Below are positions 17,685 to 26,354 of a stretch of DNA of 64,000 bases, in pieces. The first letter of the stretch is position 1. Each line of letters opens with the position of its first letter. Made by a program: the position numbers and the translations under genes. The DNA comes from DAOPXV01 sp035352535 (GTDB taxonomy: Bacteria > Muiribacteriota > UBA9980), in contig CAZJFS010000005.1 in assembly GCA_964545075.1 (NCBI GenBank), positions 1 to 64,000 on the forward strand, in the 5' to 3' direction. The notes below the pieces were generated by a model. It saw nothing but the letters and a program-made list of their open reading frames with translations. It was not told where the DNA came from and made no database searches.

Positions 17685-19138
17685 TTTGTCGATCCTATCT
17701 GTTTTTGTTTGTCGCTATCGTGTCCGGAACTTTTCCCATCGGACTTTAAAGCCATATTTGTTTCCGAAGTGGTTTGAACTTTCAAAATATTAATTTCAGC
17801 TGAATTTTTGGACGCGAGGTTTACTTCCGCCGTAGATTTTTGTTCCTGCTCATCGATGCCGTATATTTCATCCAGCAGGACGAACTTATAGCCGGCTTTT
17901 TTAAGTATAGGTATGAGTTCTTCAATGACCTGGAGGGTCGTGGCGTGTATGTCATGAAAAAGCATCACGTCGCCGCCTCTGACATGCTTTAAAACCTTGT
18001 CGAGAGTATAATCGGCCGAATGTCCCTGATAATCCTTGGAGTCTAATGACCACATTACGATATAAAAGCCTTCCTCTTCGGCTTTTGAGATGAAATATTT
18101 GGGAAGGGAACCGTAAGGCGGCCTGTAATATCTGATTTTTTTAACGCCCGTAGTCTTCTTTATGATATCGTTAGTTTTTGAAACTTCCTTGTCGATCTTT
18201 TCGTGGCTGATCTTTTTATAGAAAGGATGGGAGTAGCTGTGATTTCCTATCAAATGCCCTTCCTTATGGATCTGGGCGGCGATTTTCTGATATTCCGCGA
18301 TCCTTGAGCCGAGTACGAAAAATGTAGCTTTTACATCGTTGTCTTTAAGTATTTTCAATAGTTTAGGCGTGTATGAAGGATGCGGGCCGTCGTCAAATGT
18401 CAGCGCGACCATCTTGCCGTGGCGTTTGCCTTTTCTGAGTATTACCTGGCCTTTATCAAAGGCATAGGTTTCGGGAAGGTCGTCTACGAAAAATTCCTTT
18501 ATTGTATCGGCCGCTTCTCCCACATTTGCCGTTTCAGAGGAAGCCGTTTCCTTTTCCATGGCTTTTTCCTCGATAGCGTCCTCGGCTTTGACCTTGTTTT
18601 TTAAGGTTTCGAGCAGTTCGTTTTTTTGCGAGTCTTCGACTTTCGCGGCCTGCTGGGAATTATGCTTTTCGGTTATATCAAAATATTGCCCTTCAGATAA
18701 ATTCATCGTGTATTCGGGAAAAAGGAAAAAGCCGTAATTTCTTCTGAAAAACTGTATTCGTTTAACTCCGGTTTTAGCGTTGTCTTCGGGAGCCTTGAAT
18801 TCGTTGTTTTTATGAGGGGAAGCGCTTCGTTCATCCGAGACGGGAATGGGTTTTAGCGGAAACTTTCCGCTTTTTCCAGCGGTTTCCAGATGTGATTTCA
18901 CTTTGGTTATCATGGCGCGCACTTCTTCGTTTGAATTAAGTCTGTTCGCCTTGAAGAAGCATAAGAGCGCGTTTCCGTATTCGCCGCTGTCGTAATGCAT
19001 CTGGCCGTTCTGCATCCAGCTTTCATATTCTTTCTCAAAACGGGCCTTTAGCGGACCCGCGGTTAAAGCGCTTGAAAAAAAAGGAATTAAAAGGACGACA
19101 AAAAATAAGGAAAGCCAGATAGGTCTAAAAGATTTCAT
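17681..19138 (-). CDS. Exported polysaccharide deacetylase (CE4/NodB) with N-terminal TPR-like part
   Basis: A 485-residue protein with signal peptide (1-27), a TPR-like helical part (about 36-86), a long charged linker (about 90-230) and a NodB domain (about 238-440). The domain holds LTFDDGPHPSYTP (D249 D250), GNHSYSHP (H300, H304 for the metal), RYYRPPYG, and the final DVMLFHDIH. These are the five CE4 motifs, so it should remove N-acetyl groups from peptidoglycan or another amino-sugar polymer outside the inner membrane. The last 50 residues are rich in Ser, Thr and Lys and look disordered. The TPR-like head is not usual for CE4 enzymes and may localise it in an envelope complex. Confidence 0.93.
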   Translation of the reverse strand: MKSFRPIWLSLFFVVLLIPFFSSALTAGPLKARFEKEYESWMQNGQMHYDSGEYGNALLCFFKANRLNSNEEVRAMITKVKSHLETAGKSGKFPLKPIPVSDERSASPHKNNEFKAPEDNAKTGVKRIQFFRRNYGFFLFPEYTMNLSEGQYFDITEKHNSQQAAKVEDSQKNELLETLKNKVKAEDAIEEKAMEKETASSETANVGEAADTIKEFFVDDLPETYAFDKGQVILRKGKRHGKMVALTFDDGPHPSYTPKLLKILKDNDVKATFFVLGSRIAEYQKIAAQIHKEGHLIGNHSYSHPFYKKISHEKIDKEVSKTNDIIKKTTGVKKIRYYRPPYGSLPKYFISKAEEEGFYIVMWSLDSKDYQGHSADYTLDKVLKHVRGGDVMLFHDIHATTLQVIEELIPILKKAGYKFVLLDEIYGIDEQEQKSTAEVNLASKNSAEINILKVQTTSETNMALKSDGKSSGHDSDKQKQIGSTK

Positions 19139-19275
19139 ATGAAAATTCGCTCCAAAGTTTTAAAGCCCGCATGCGCATAAAATGATCAGGGCGCATGCCG
19201 GGGGTGTCTAAATTAAAATGGTTAATATATAATTCGTCAAAATAATCGCTTAATTTAAACTTTTTATGTCCGATT

Positions 19276-19674
19276 TTATCCGGCGATGACTTTTACATAA
19301 AATTCGCGTGTTCTCGGGCCATCGAATTCGCAAAAATATATTCCCTGCCATGTTCCTAAAAGCATTTCTTTCTCGTCGACGATAATCGTCAATGACGGTG
19401 AAAAAAGTGACGATTTGATGTGCGCGGCTGAATTTCCCTCGCCATGAGAGTAATTTGCGTTAAATGGAATGGCGCTATTAATGAACCCGGTTATGTCGTT
19501 CATGACGTCGGGGTCGGCGTTCTCGTTTATTGTTATTGCGGCCGTCGTATGCGGAACGAAGACTGTCAATATGCCATTTGCGATGCCGCTTTCAGAGAGC
19601 GCTCGTTCGATATGGCTTGTGACGTTTATAAATTCAACGCGCCGTGATGTCCTTATTGAAAACGTTTTAAGCAT
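19276..19674 (-). CDS. yjbQ: YjbQ/UPF0047 family protein
   Basis: A 132-residue protein of the UPF0047 family, reported for some members to have weak thiamine-phosphate-synthase-like activity, though its true role is unsettled. The motif region is complete: GILTVFVPHTTAAITINENADPDV, then YSHGEGNSAAHIKSSLFSPSLTI and GTWQGIYFCEFDGPRTREFYVKV. The conserved His, Glu and Asp cluster expected for metal binding is present. GAGG precedes the ATG by 5 bases. It stands alone downstream of the ssnA region. Confidence 0.93.
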   Translation of the reverse strand: MLKTFSIRTSRRVEFINVTSHIERALSESGIANGILTVFVPHTTAAITINENADPDVMNDITGFINSAIPFNANYSHGEGNSAAHIKSSLFSPSLTIIVDEKEMLLGTWQGIYFCEFDGPRTREFYVKVIAG

Positions 19675-19737
19675 TTTAACCTCGGTGATCTGTAGTTGAT
19701 GGAGTTTAGAGTGGAAAAAAGCCGGTATAAATCAATA

Positions 19738-19845
19738 AGTGGAGAGTCGAGAACGGAGAACTTCGGTAGCGCCGCGTTGCGCCTTTTTAGAGCCGGCAAA
19801 GCCGGCTTTAATTAACTCTCAACTCTCCGTTTTATACTCTCCACT
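19738..19845. repeat. Imperfect long inverted repeat with internal GC hairpin
   Basis: Arms 19738-19759 and 19824-19845 are complementary over about 22 bases with three mismatches (outer 10 bases, AGTGGAGAGT and ACTCTCCACT, perfect). Inside lies AGCCGGC-AAA-GCCGGCT (19791-19807). The 108-bp element sits between ssnA and yjbQ. It could be a miniature mobile element or a transcription barrier. Confidence 0.6.
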
Positions 19846-19881
19846 GTTTTTAGCGTTATATTATCAACTCTTAACTAATTA

Positions 19882-21222
19882 TTAGAATCTTTCCCACAAT
19901 TTTTTTGAAAGCTTCAAAGTTTCGGCGGCGACCTTTTCTTCGTCGATGTCGAGTTTGAGCTTTTTATTTTGCATGAGGACTTTTCCCGACGCTATTGTCG
20001 TATCTACGGTCGAATTACCTATGCCGAAGCAGAGATGGCCGAAGAAATTCGTTTCATCGAAAGGCGTCCATGGGAAATAGTCGACGAGTATTACGTCGGC
20101 GGCGAATCCTTCTTTTAAGATGCCCACGCCCGAATCGCCGAAATGGCGGTTGGCTATTTTCGCGTTGTTTATCGCGAGCGTGGATAATACTTCCATGAAG
20201 CCCGAGCCGGGGTTTTTATCGGCCAGGTGGCGTATCCACATTGCGGCGCGAAGCTCCTCGAGCATATTTACCGTCATAGCGTCGGTACCAAGTCCGACCG
20301 TAATGCCTTTTTTAGCCATAGCGGGAAGATTGGCCACGCCGACGGCGTTATTCATATTTGATTGAGGATTATGAACGACCGCGGTGTTGGTCTCGGCCAG
20401 AAGGTCCATTTCTTTGGGGTTGATATGGACGCAGTGAGCGCATATCGTTTTGGGGCCGAGTATGCCGAACGAGTTCAGTCTGTTCACGACTCTTTTTTTG
20501 AAGTTTTTAACGTTATAAGCCTGGTCCGATTCGGCTTCCGCCGTGTGGACGTGGAATCCGGTCTTTAAGCCTGATGCTGCCTCTACGGCTTTTTCCATCG
20601 TTTTATCTTTTATCGTAAACGATGCGTGAAGGCCAAAAAGCGCCTTTATCTGTGGATCTTTTTCCTTGTTGCATTTTTTTATGAAGTTCGCGTTCTCGGC
20701 GATGCCTTCATCGGATATCTTCTGGCCGTCGCGGTCTGAAAGTTCGTAGCAAAGCGACGCGCGGAGTCCGACTTTTTTAACGGCTTTGGCTATCGTTTCA
20801 AGCGAGCCTGTTATCGCGAAAGGGCTTGCGTGGTGGTCGATGAACGTCGTCGTGCCTTTTTTTACGGCCGTGATCAGCGGCATAAGCGTGCTATAATATG
20901 TGTCTTCGAGGGTGAGCTTCTTATCGAGCCTCCACCATAAATTTTTCAATACCTGATTGAAATCTTTTGAGGGAGCGGCTTTTCCAAGTCCGCAAACCTG
21001 CGTCGAATAGAAATGCATATGGGCGTTTATGAATCCGGGCATTACGACCTTGCCGTGAGCGTCGATGACCTGATCGTATTTTCCCTTAAAGGTTTTATCC
21101 GGGGCGATCTTTTTTATTTTATCGCCTTCGATTAAAAGCGAGTGGCCGGTGAGGACCTTGTTTTTTTCGCCCATCGTTACTATGGTTCCATTTTTTATCA
21201 ATATTGTAGATACTTTTGACAT
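19882..21222 (-). CDS. ssnA: SsnA-type amidohydrolase (putative aminohydrolase)
   Basis: A 446-residue metal-dependent amidohydrolase of the chlorohydrolase/SsnA group (TIGR family named for its link to selenium-dependent molybdenum hydroxylases). The N-terminal metal motif is NAHMHFYS (H68, H70), followed by FIDHHASPF, HVHTAEAE, CAHCVHI and the GLGTDAMT aspartate, i.e. the complete TIM-barrel metal site. GGAGG precedes the start. In E. coli ssnA belongs to the cluster with ygfK, ygeW and ygeY linked to anaerobic purine breakdown; its substrate is thought to be a ring or amidine compound but is not proven. Here it follows the PreTA-like gene on the same strand, with a 12-bp inverted repeat between. 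Confidence 0.9.
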   Translation of the reverse strand: MSKVSTILIKNGTIVTMGEKNKVLTGHSLLIEGDKIKKIAPDKTFKGKYDQVIDAHGKVVMPGFINAHMHFYSTQVCGLGKAAPSKDFNQVLKNLWWRLDKKLTLEDTYYSTLMPLITAVKKGTTTFIDHHASPFAITGSLETIAKAVKKVGLRASLCYELSDRDGQKISDEGIAENANFIKKCNKEKDPQIKALFGLHASFTIKDKTMEKAVEAASGLKTGFHVHTAEAESDQAYNVKNFKKRVVNRLNSFGILGPKTICAHCVHINPKEMDLLAETNTAVVHNPQSNMNNAVGVANLPAMAKKGITVGLGTDAMTVNMLEELRAAMWIRHLADKNPGSGFMEVLSTLAINNAKIANRHFGDSGVGILKEGFAADVILVDYFPWTPFDETNFFGHLCFGIGNSTVDTTIASGKVLMQNKKLKLDIDEEKVAAETLKLSKKLWERF

Positions 21223-21287
21223 TTGATTATATTCCTCCAGTTTGATATTTTTGCCGAGTAAAAAAATTGTCTTGCTGATATATTTTA

Positions 21288-21337
21288 CCGGAAGAATAAC
21301 GGATGTCGAACATTCGATTTTACTATTATTCTTCCGG
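21288..21337. repeat. Intercistronic inverted repeat between the PreTA-like gene and ssnA
   Basis: Perfect 12-bp arms CCGGAAGAATAA (21288-21299) and TTATTCTTCCGG (21326-21337) with a small nested TCGAA-CAT-TCGA-type stem. It lies 16 bases after the upstream gene's stop. It is not followed by a T run in the direction of transcription, so mRNA stabilisation or processing is more likely than termination. Confidence 0.7.
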
Positions 21338-21352
21338 ATGGTTCATGAATTA

Positions 21353-23836
21353 TTAGTCTTCCTTGAGCATTGCAAGTTCTTTTTTCGTGCGATCTCTCAT
21401 CGTTATCGCGCCGCTGAAGCATTTTTGAGAGCATATGCTGCATCCTATGCACTTTTCCGGATCCGTGACCGGATAGCCGTCTTTATCTTGCGTGATGGCC
21501 ATATACGGGCAGCGGGTGCAGTTTCCGCATTTGAGGCACGTATCGTGATCGCTGCATGATATTTTCTTGGTGGGCGTCAATGACATGAAATCGGTTACGG
21601 GGTTTGGAAGAGCGGCGCCTACGAGATCTTTTACGGATTTGATTCCGCGTTCGAGCATGAGGTGCGAAAGGCCCGACGCGAGTTCTTTATAAACGCCCAC
21701 GCCGTGTTTCATGGCTATCGTGCAGAACTGTACCGTCTTCGCGCCCAGAGCGAGGAAATGGGCCGCCGCTTTATAGTTCATCGGTCCGCCGTTTCCGGAG
21801 ACCGTGATGCCGAGTTTCGAGACGTTCGCGAGCGAAAGGTTCGATATAGGAGTCACTCCTTCGCCGCTCATGCCGACGACTATGGCTTCTTCCCAGTTCT
21901 TTTTGTTTCCTTTCCTGAACATGAGGGTCGGGAACGTGTTGGCGAGCGTTACGCCCGCGGCTTTTTTCGGATATTTATCGAGGACTTTTTTGATCGCCAT
22001 CATTATCGGATGAAGAGACGTTACGGCTGCCGTGAGTTTAAAGAGTTTCGGTATCTTCGGGTTTGAAATTTCCATTATCCAGTCGATTATTTTAGCCGTG
22101 AGCGCAGCGTTCTGAGATACTATGTCGCCTTCGGTTCCGTCGCCGCCCTGCGGGCAGGAAAGGCTGTATTCGATGCCCATTACGCCGGCATCTTCGAGCT
22201 TTTTAGTGTTCGACTGCCAGCCGGCTTTGTCGCTCTTGTCGTTTCCCGTGACCGGTCCGCCCGTCGAAGCCATGGTGAGCTTGGTCGGGTATTCTTTGAC
22301 GAGGCGTTTGATTTCCTTGCATACCCTTGAAAGCGAGTGGCCCGATACGTTGTCGCAGTTGGCGTACGTGTTCGGGGTTACCGCGAACATGTATTGCGAA
22401 GGAATGTGTATCTGCACGCCGTCGAAGGAGGTTTTCATTATGCCGCCGGCCCAGCCAGCTTCATAAGCTTTTACCATCTGATCGTATCCGTCCGAGGGCG
22501 GAGCCGCCGAGAGGATGAACGGCGATTCGATTTTTCTGCCGAAAAAGTCGTATTCGAGAGAGACGGGAAGCGGGTTCCAGCCGGGAAGCCCGACGCGGCT
22601 CTTAACCATTTTTTCGATCTTCGTTATTTTTTTGCCGCTTAAATATTCGTCCATCTGAATGGCGGTGTTTTTGCCGGCGGCTACCGCTTCGACGACGGTC
22701 GTCGGGCCGTTAACGCAGTCGCCCGCGTAGAATATTTTCGGATTTTCAATTTTATTAAGACCCGATCGGTTTCCGATGGCCATGATGACCTGATCGAAAT
22801 ACATTCTGTCCTGGTCGGTGCCTTTTATTTCTTCGATGTCCTTCAGGCTGAATTTTTTGCCGTTCAATTTAACTTTAGCGGTTATAATGCCCGTGACTTT
22901 TTTTCCTTTTACGGTGATCTCTTTAATTTTTATTCTGCCGTTAACGTCAACTCCGCTGTGAGCGAGCTCAAGAAGCTCTTTCTGCGTGAGAGGCATTTCG
23001 CTTAACGTTTCAAGCGCGTACATTTCGACCATTTTCGCGCCGTTATTTTTCGCGGTTACCGCGCAATCCCAGGCTACGGCTCCGCCGCCTATTATGGCTA
23101 CGTTGCCCTTGCACGCGAATTTTTTCGGGTCCATGAGGTATTCGAGAGAGTAAACGGCCGCTTCCTCGCCTTTTACTCCGAGTTTGATGGGATTCCAGAG
23201 GCCGGTCGCCACGCATACGGCGTCGAATTTTTTAAGAAGGTCATCGGGTTTTTCGATGTATTTATTTTTAACGACTTCGATATCGCCGCATTTTAACAAA
23301 AATTCGATATCGCTTTTCAATATTTTCTTGTCGAGACGGTATTCGGGAATCGTGTTGCAGGCTCCGCCGGTTAAATTTTCCGCTTCGAATACGGTGACTT
23401 TATATCCTTTCTGAGCCAGCATAGCGGCCGTTCCGAGTCCAGCCGGGCCGGCGCCTACGACGGCGACTTTTTTGCCGTTCGATTTTGCTTTTTTGAATGT
23501 GGGCATAACTTTAAGCTTTTTTGCCCTTTCGATCACGGTTGCCTGAAGCGACGGGATCTCTATGGCTTTATCGAATCCGAGGTGTACGCATTTAGCCATG
23601 CAGTGCTTATCCGGACATACCGCGCCGCAAATTCCGCCGAGCGGGTTGAAGCTCATTATTTCGCCGGCTGCGCGCATAAAATCCTTGTCGGATTTAAGCC
23701 TTGCGGCCATTATGAAATCGGCGGGCGAACAATCTGCGGGGCAACCTTGTTTGCAGGGCTTATCCTCGCAGTATTCGCAGCGTAAAAATTCGGCCTCAAG
23801 CTGTGCGTCGGTAAGATGGGGATTGTTTGTGTACAT
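21353..23836 (-). CDS. Fused PreT-PreA enzyme, dihydropyrimidine-dehydrogenase-like
   Basis: An 827-residue Fe-S flavoenzyme joining in one chain what E. coli makes as PreT and PreA. Domain order equals mammalian dihydropyrimidine dehydrogenase: N-terminal Cys clusters (CEYCEDKPCKQGC and CGAVCPDKHCMAKC), FAD and NAD(P)H Rossmann parts (VVGAGPAGLGTAAML; IGGGAVAWDC), an FMN barrel (PFILSAAPPSDG; YSLSCPQGGDGTEGD; VSGNGG), and two 4Fe-4S ferredoxin motifs (CLKCGNCTRCPY; CIGCSICSQKC). The start at 23836 is used because AAGGAG lies 10 bases upstream; eight more codons are open. The loop that carries the catalytic Cys in mammalian DPD (ACGQ, from memory) reads IVSQ here, so the substrate may not be uracil. 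Its neighbour ssnA points to purine or pyrimidine catabolism. Confidence 0.9.
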   Translation of the reverse strand: MYTNNPHLTDAQLEAEFLRCEYCEDKPCKQGCPADCSPADFIMAARLKSDKDFMRAAGEIMSFNPLGGICGAVCPDKHCMAKCVHLGFDKAIEIPSLQATVIERAKKLKVMPTFKKAKSNGKKVAVVGAGPAGLGTAAMLAQKGYKVTVFEAENLTGGACNTIPEYRLDKKILKSDIEFLLKCGDIEVVKNKYIEKPDDLLKKFDAVCVATGLWNPIKLGVKGEEAAVYSLEYLMDPKKFACKGNVAIIGGGAVAWDCAVTAKNNGAKMVEMYALETLSEMPLTQKELLELAHSGVDVNGRIKIKEITVKGKKVTGIITAKVKLNGKKFSLKDIEEIKGTDQDRMYFDQVIMAIGNRSGLNKIENPKIFYAGDCVNGPTTVVEAVAAGKNTAIQMDEYLSGKKITKIEKMVKSRVGLPGWNPLPVSLEYDFFGRKIESPFILSAAPPSDGYDQMVKAYEAGWAGGIMKTSFDGVQIHIPSQYMFAVTPNTYANCDNVSGHSLSRVCKEIKRLVKEYPTKLTMASTGGPVTGNDKSDKAGWQSNTKKLEDAGVMGIEYSLSCPQGGDGTEGDIVSQNAALTAKIIDWIMEISNPKIPKLFKLTAAVTSLHPIMMAIKKVLDKYPKKAAGVTLANTFPTLMFRKGNKKNWEEAIVVGMSGEGVTPISNLSLANVSKLGITVSGNGGPMNYKAAAHFLALGAKTVQFCTIAMKHGVGVYKELASGLSHLMLERGIKSVKDLVGAALPNPVTDFMSLTPTKKISCSDHDTCLKCGNCTRCPYMAITQDKDGYPVTDPEKCIGCSICSQKCFSGAITMRDRTKKELAMLKED

Positions 23837-23925
23837 AGAACAAATACTCCTTAACTTCATAGTTTTTTGTTTTTTGATTTTTTAAAAAAATAATAGTGGA
23901 CCAATTTAATACAAGTAGTTTATGT

Positions 23926-23955
23926 ATTATACCACTACCATGTACCGCAAGTCAA
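23926..23955 (-). promoter_or_regulatory. Promoter of the PreTA-like gene
   Basis: On the minus strand TTGACT (complement of 23950-23955), 18-base spacer, TATAAT (complement of 23926-23931). About 90 bases of leader lie between it and the chosen start codon. Confidence 0.7.
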
Positions 23956-24042
23956 AAAAATATTTAACTTTTTTTTAAGAAAAAAAGAATCGTGAAAGAT
24001 GAGACGATGACGACGTAAAACCAGGATATAAGTGGAAATTGA

Positions 24043-24792
24043 TCATTTTGAATTCATGAGATCTATATTCGAAAAATAATTTTTTAATTTTTCGATGTTT
24101 TCAAACAGGTCGTTGAGTTCTTTATAAATTTCTCCGACCTCGCCTCCCTGCGCCGAAAAATTTTTGGACATGGCTAGGTTGGCGATCTTGAGCTTCACTA
24201 TGTCGAAATAATTGCTTGCGCGGCCGACCTCCATATCTATCATTTTTATGACTTTATAGCCATGCTGATAGGTTTGCAGGGCCTCTTCGAGCATCATTAG
24301 ATTTTTCTGATATTCGTTTTTAAGCTCGGAATCCTTTTCGGACGTGATCTTGAATTTATATTCGTCGGCCTGCCGTTTTAATTTATCATAATCGACGGAA
24401 AGGATCTGTTGTTCTATTTGCGAGCCTTTCCGGCAGAGGTTAAGAAGTTCGTCGTATAATCGCTGAAATTTTTTATCCAGTTCGTCGACGACCTGTTTGA
24501 TGGCGCCGTCATGAGAGAAAGCTTCTTTTATTGCCTCGATTTTTTTAAGCGTTTCAACCATTATGCGAGAATACCTGAGCGAGAGGCCGTCGATCCTGAG
24601 GTCGGCTTCTTCGCCGTTCGACGCCGGACGTGAAACGAATATTTTCAGTTTGTTTCTCAGAAAGAAAAAATAAAACAGGGAAGCGGCGCCGAAAAGGATT
24701 AGCGCCGGGACTATGAGCGCTATCATAAAACGCACGAGTATGAGAATGATCGCGAATGTAAGGATCGTAAAAAGAATTATGTTAATGTCCAT
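24043..24792 (-). CDS. Membrane-anchored coiled-coil protein of unknown function
   Basis: A 249-residue protein. GAGG precedes the ATG by 6 bases. Residues 5-46 form one or two hydrophobic helices, then a basic NKLKIFVSRP stop. From about 70 to 240 it is almost wholly helical with heptad-like Leu/Ile spacing, including ETLKKIEAIKEAF and DELDKKFQRLYDELLNL. The layout recalls the PspA/toxic-anion or 5-bromo-4-chloroindolyl-hydrolase-type coiled coils, but I recognise no definite family. Monocistronic by spacing: about 180 bases separate it from the next gene on the strand. Confidence 0.6.
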   Translation of the reverse strand: MDINIILFTILTFAIILILVRFMIALIVPALILFGAASLFYFFFLRNKLKIFVSRPASNGEEADLRIDGLSLRYSRIMVETLKKIEAIKEAFSHDGAIKQVVDELDKKFQRLYDELLNLCRKGSQIEQQILSVDYDKLKRQADEYKFKITSEKDSELKNEYQKNLMMLEEALQTYQHGYKVIKMIDMEVGRASNYFDIVKLKIANLAMSKNFSAQGGEVGEIYKELNDLFENIEKLKNYFSNIDLMNSK

Positions 24793-24903
24793 CGGCTACC
24801 TCACTTTTTTTATTTTAAAATATTATATCAAATTTCAGCGCGATATTCAATTCATATAAAACGGATATTTATATGAATTAATGGATCGTTAAAATATTAT
24901 TTG

Positions 24904-24933
24904 TTGACATTTAATTGATAATTTTAGTAGAAT
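24904..24933 (+). promoter_or_regulatory. Promoter of the metallo-beta-lactamase-fold gene
   Basis: TTGACA (24904-24909), 18-base spacer, TAGAAT (24928-24933). Transcription should begin around 24940, downstream of the ATG at 24938, which supports using the TTG start at 24992. Confidence 0.7.
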
Positions 24934-24991
24934 TAATATGAATGTGCTTTGTAATTATTCCCAATGGCGCAGGCATACGAGGAGGCAATAC

Positions 24992-25789
24992 TTGGTTTCA
25001 ATTAAGAACAAGTCATTGAAAATAGCCGCTTTCGGCGTGATATGTTTTTTATTCCTTAACTTTTTAGTTTTAAACGCTTTCGCTTCGGAAACATCCACGG
25101 TTGAGATCGAAAAAAAGGCGGCGGATAACATGAAATCCATAAAAATAAAATGGTTCGGGCATGCCATGTTTTTACTCGAACTAAATGACGCGAAAATATT
25201 GATAGACCCTTTTTCCGATATCGGCTATCCGATGCCTAAAGATCCGGTCCGATGCGACGCATGCGTCGTTTCGCACGGCCATGCCGACCACAACAATACA
25301 AATCTCGCCGCCGGCGCGTATGCGTTGAAAAATTCGGAAGGCGCTTCAAATATTCACGGGATCAACATCCGTCAGATAAAAACCTTTCACGACAAAAAAA
25401 ACGGAAAGGACCGCGGACCGAACCTTATAAGCATATTCGAATACGATAATTTTCGTTTGGCTCATATGGGCGATATCGGAACTCTTTTAAGCGATGAAGA
25501 AATCAAAAAGATCGGCAGGATCGACGCGATAATGATACCGGTCGGCGGCTACTATACGGTTGACGCGTTTGACGCGTGGGAGATAATCAGGCGCCTTTCG
25601 CCCAGAATAATAATTCCGATGCATTATAAGACGCCGCGGCTCGACCCTAAAAATCCAATAGACACCGTTGATAAGTTCATAGCCGGGCGTTCGAATCTGA
25701 CGAAGCTTTCAGGCTCGACTTATGAGATCGATATTTCAAGCATTCCGAAAGAAGAAACGATAGTTTTATTTTCGCCGCCATCCGAATAA
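24992..25789 (+). CDS. Exported metallo-beta-lactamase-fold hydrolase, UlaG-like
   Basis: A 265-residue protein. TTG at 24992 is chosen: GGAGG is 6 bases upstream, a signal peptide (hydrophobic 12-32, then NAFASE) then begins right at the start, and the promoter lies just before. The mature part opens IKIKWFGHAMFLLELNDAKILIDPFSD, typical of the UlaG/RomA-like class, and has the metal motif SHGHADHNN, a second His in LAHMGDIG, and a third in IIPMHYKTP. So a binuclear metal site is intact. Substrate unknown; related proteins cleave phosphoesters, lactones or N-acyl phospholipids. The secreted location is less common for this class. Confidence 0.85.
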   Translation: MVSIKNKSLKIAAFGVICFLFLNFLVLNAFASETSTVEIEKKAADNMKSIKIKWFGHAMFLLELNDAKILIDPFSDIGYPMPKDPVRCDACVVSHGHADHNNTNLAAGAYALKNSEGASNIHGINIRQIKTFHDKKNGKDRGPNLISIFEYDNFRLAHMGDIGTLLSDEEIKKIGRIDAIMIPVGGYYTVDAFDAWEIIRRLSPRIIIPMHYKTPRLDPKNPIDTVDKFIAGRSNLTKLSGSTYEIDISSIPKEETIVLFSPPSE

Positions 25790-25817
25790 AAATAATGGAA
25801 GCCATAAGGAAGTAATA

Positions 25818-26330
25818 ATGAAGAAGAACTTTGAATTTAAAATAAAAAAAGGTTTTATCGAGGTCATGGTTGTTTTGATACTTGCCGTATCCCTGGCCGT
25901 AGGATCGATATATTTTAAATATTCGACACAGGCTTTTGACAACACCATAATCCAGGCCCACAGAATAAAGGCGAGAAATCTCGCTTCCGCGGCTTACCAG
26001 AAGGCGCTTCTTACAATTAAACGCCAGTACGCGCTTGGAAACTCGAGCTGGTATTATCCGGAACAGAAGGTGCTTCCGGTCGATCAGTTCGAAAAATCAC
26101 TTGGAGATGGAAATTACAAGCTTTTAAGGGTCGAGATAGTTAAAACGCTTAAAACGCCGTATGAAACGATCAACAGGGCCTATCATGGTTCGAAATATAT
26201 CGTCGGCAACGCCGATTACGGAACTTATGACGTATACAGGATAGTTACGGCCGGTGAAGTGCCGTCTTCGGGTACGCGCGTTAAAATGACCTCGATGGTA
26301 AAGGTCATTCGCGAAAAAGTCAGATACTAA
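25818..26330 (+). CDS. Prepilin-like protein with type III signal sequence
   Basis: A 170-residue protein with a prepilin pattern: a basic leader KFEFKIKKG-like ending in KKG, then FIEVMVVLILAVSLAVG with the conserved Glu at +5 of the mature protein. After about 30 hydrophobic residues, the C-terminal part is a small globular domain. Such leaders are cut by PilD-type peptidase and the subunits enter type IV pili or type II secretion pseudopili. The stop is immediately followed by the frame of the VCBS protein gene, whose true start is 24 bases on; the two are probably one operon. Confidence 0.65.
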   Translation: MKKNFEFKIKKGFIEVMVVLILAVSLAVGSIYFKYSTQAFDNTIIQAHRIKARNLASAAYQKALLTIKRQYALGNSSWYYPEQKVLPVDQFEKSLGDGNYKLLRVEIVKTLKTPYETINRAYHGSKYIVGNADYGTYDVYRIVTAGEVPSSGTRVKMTSMVKVIREKVRY

Positions 26331-26354
26331 ATGTTTTATCGTCGGGAGGACGCC

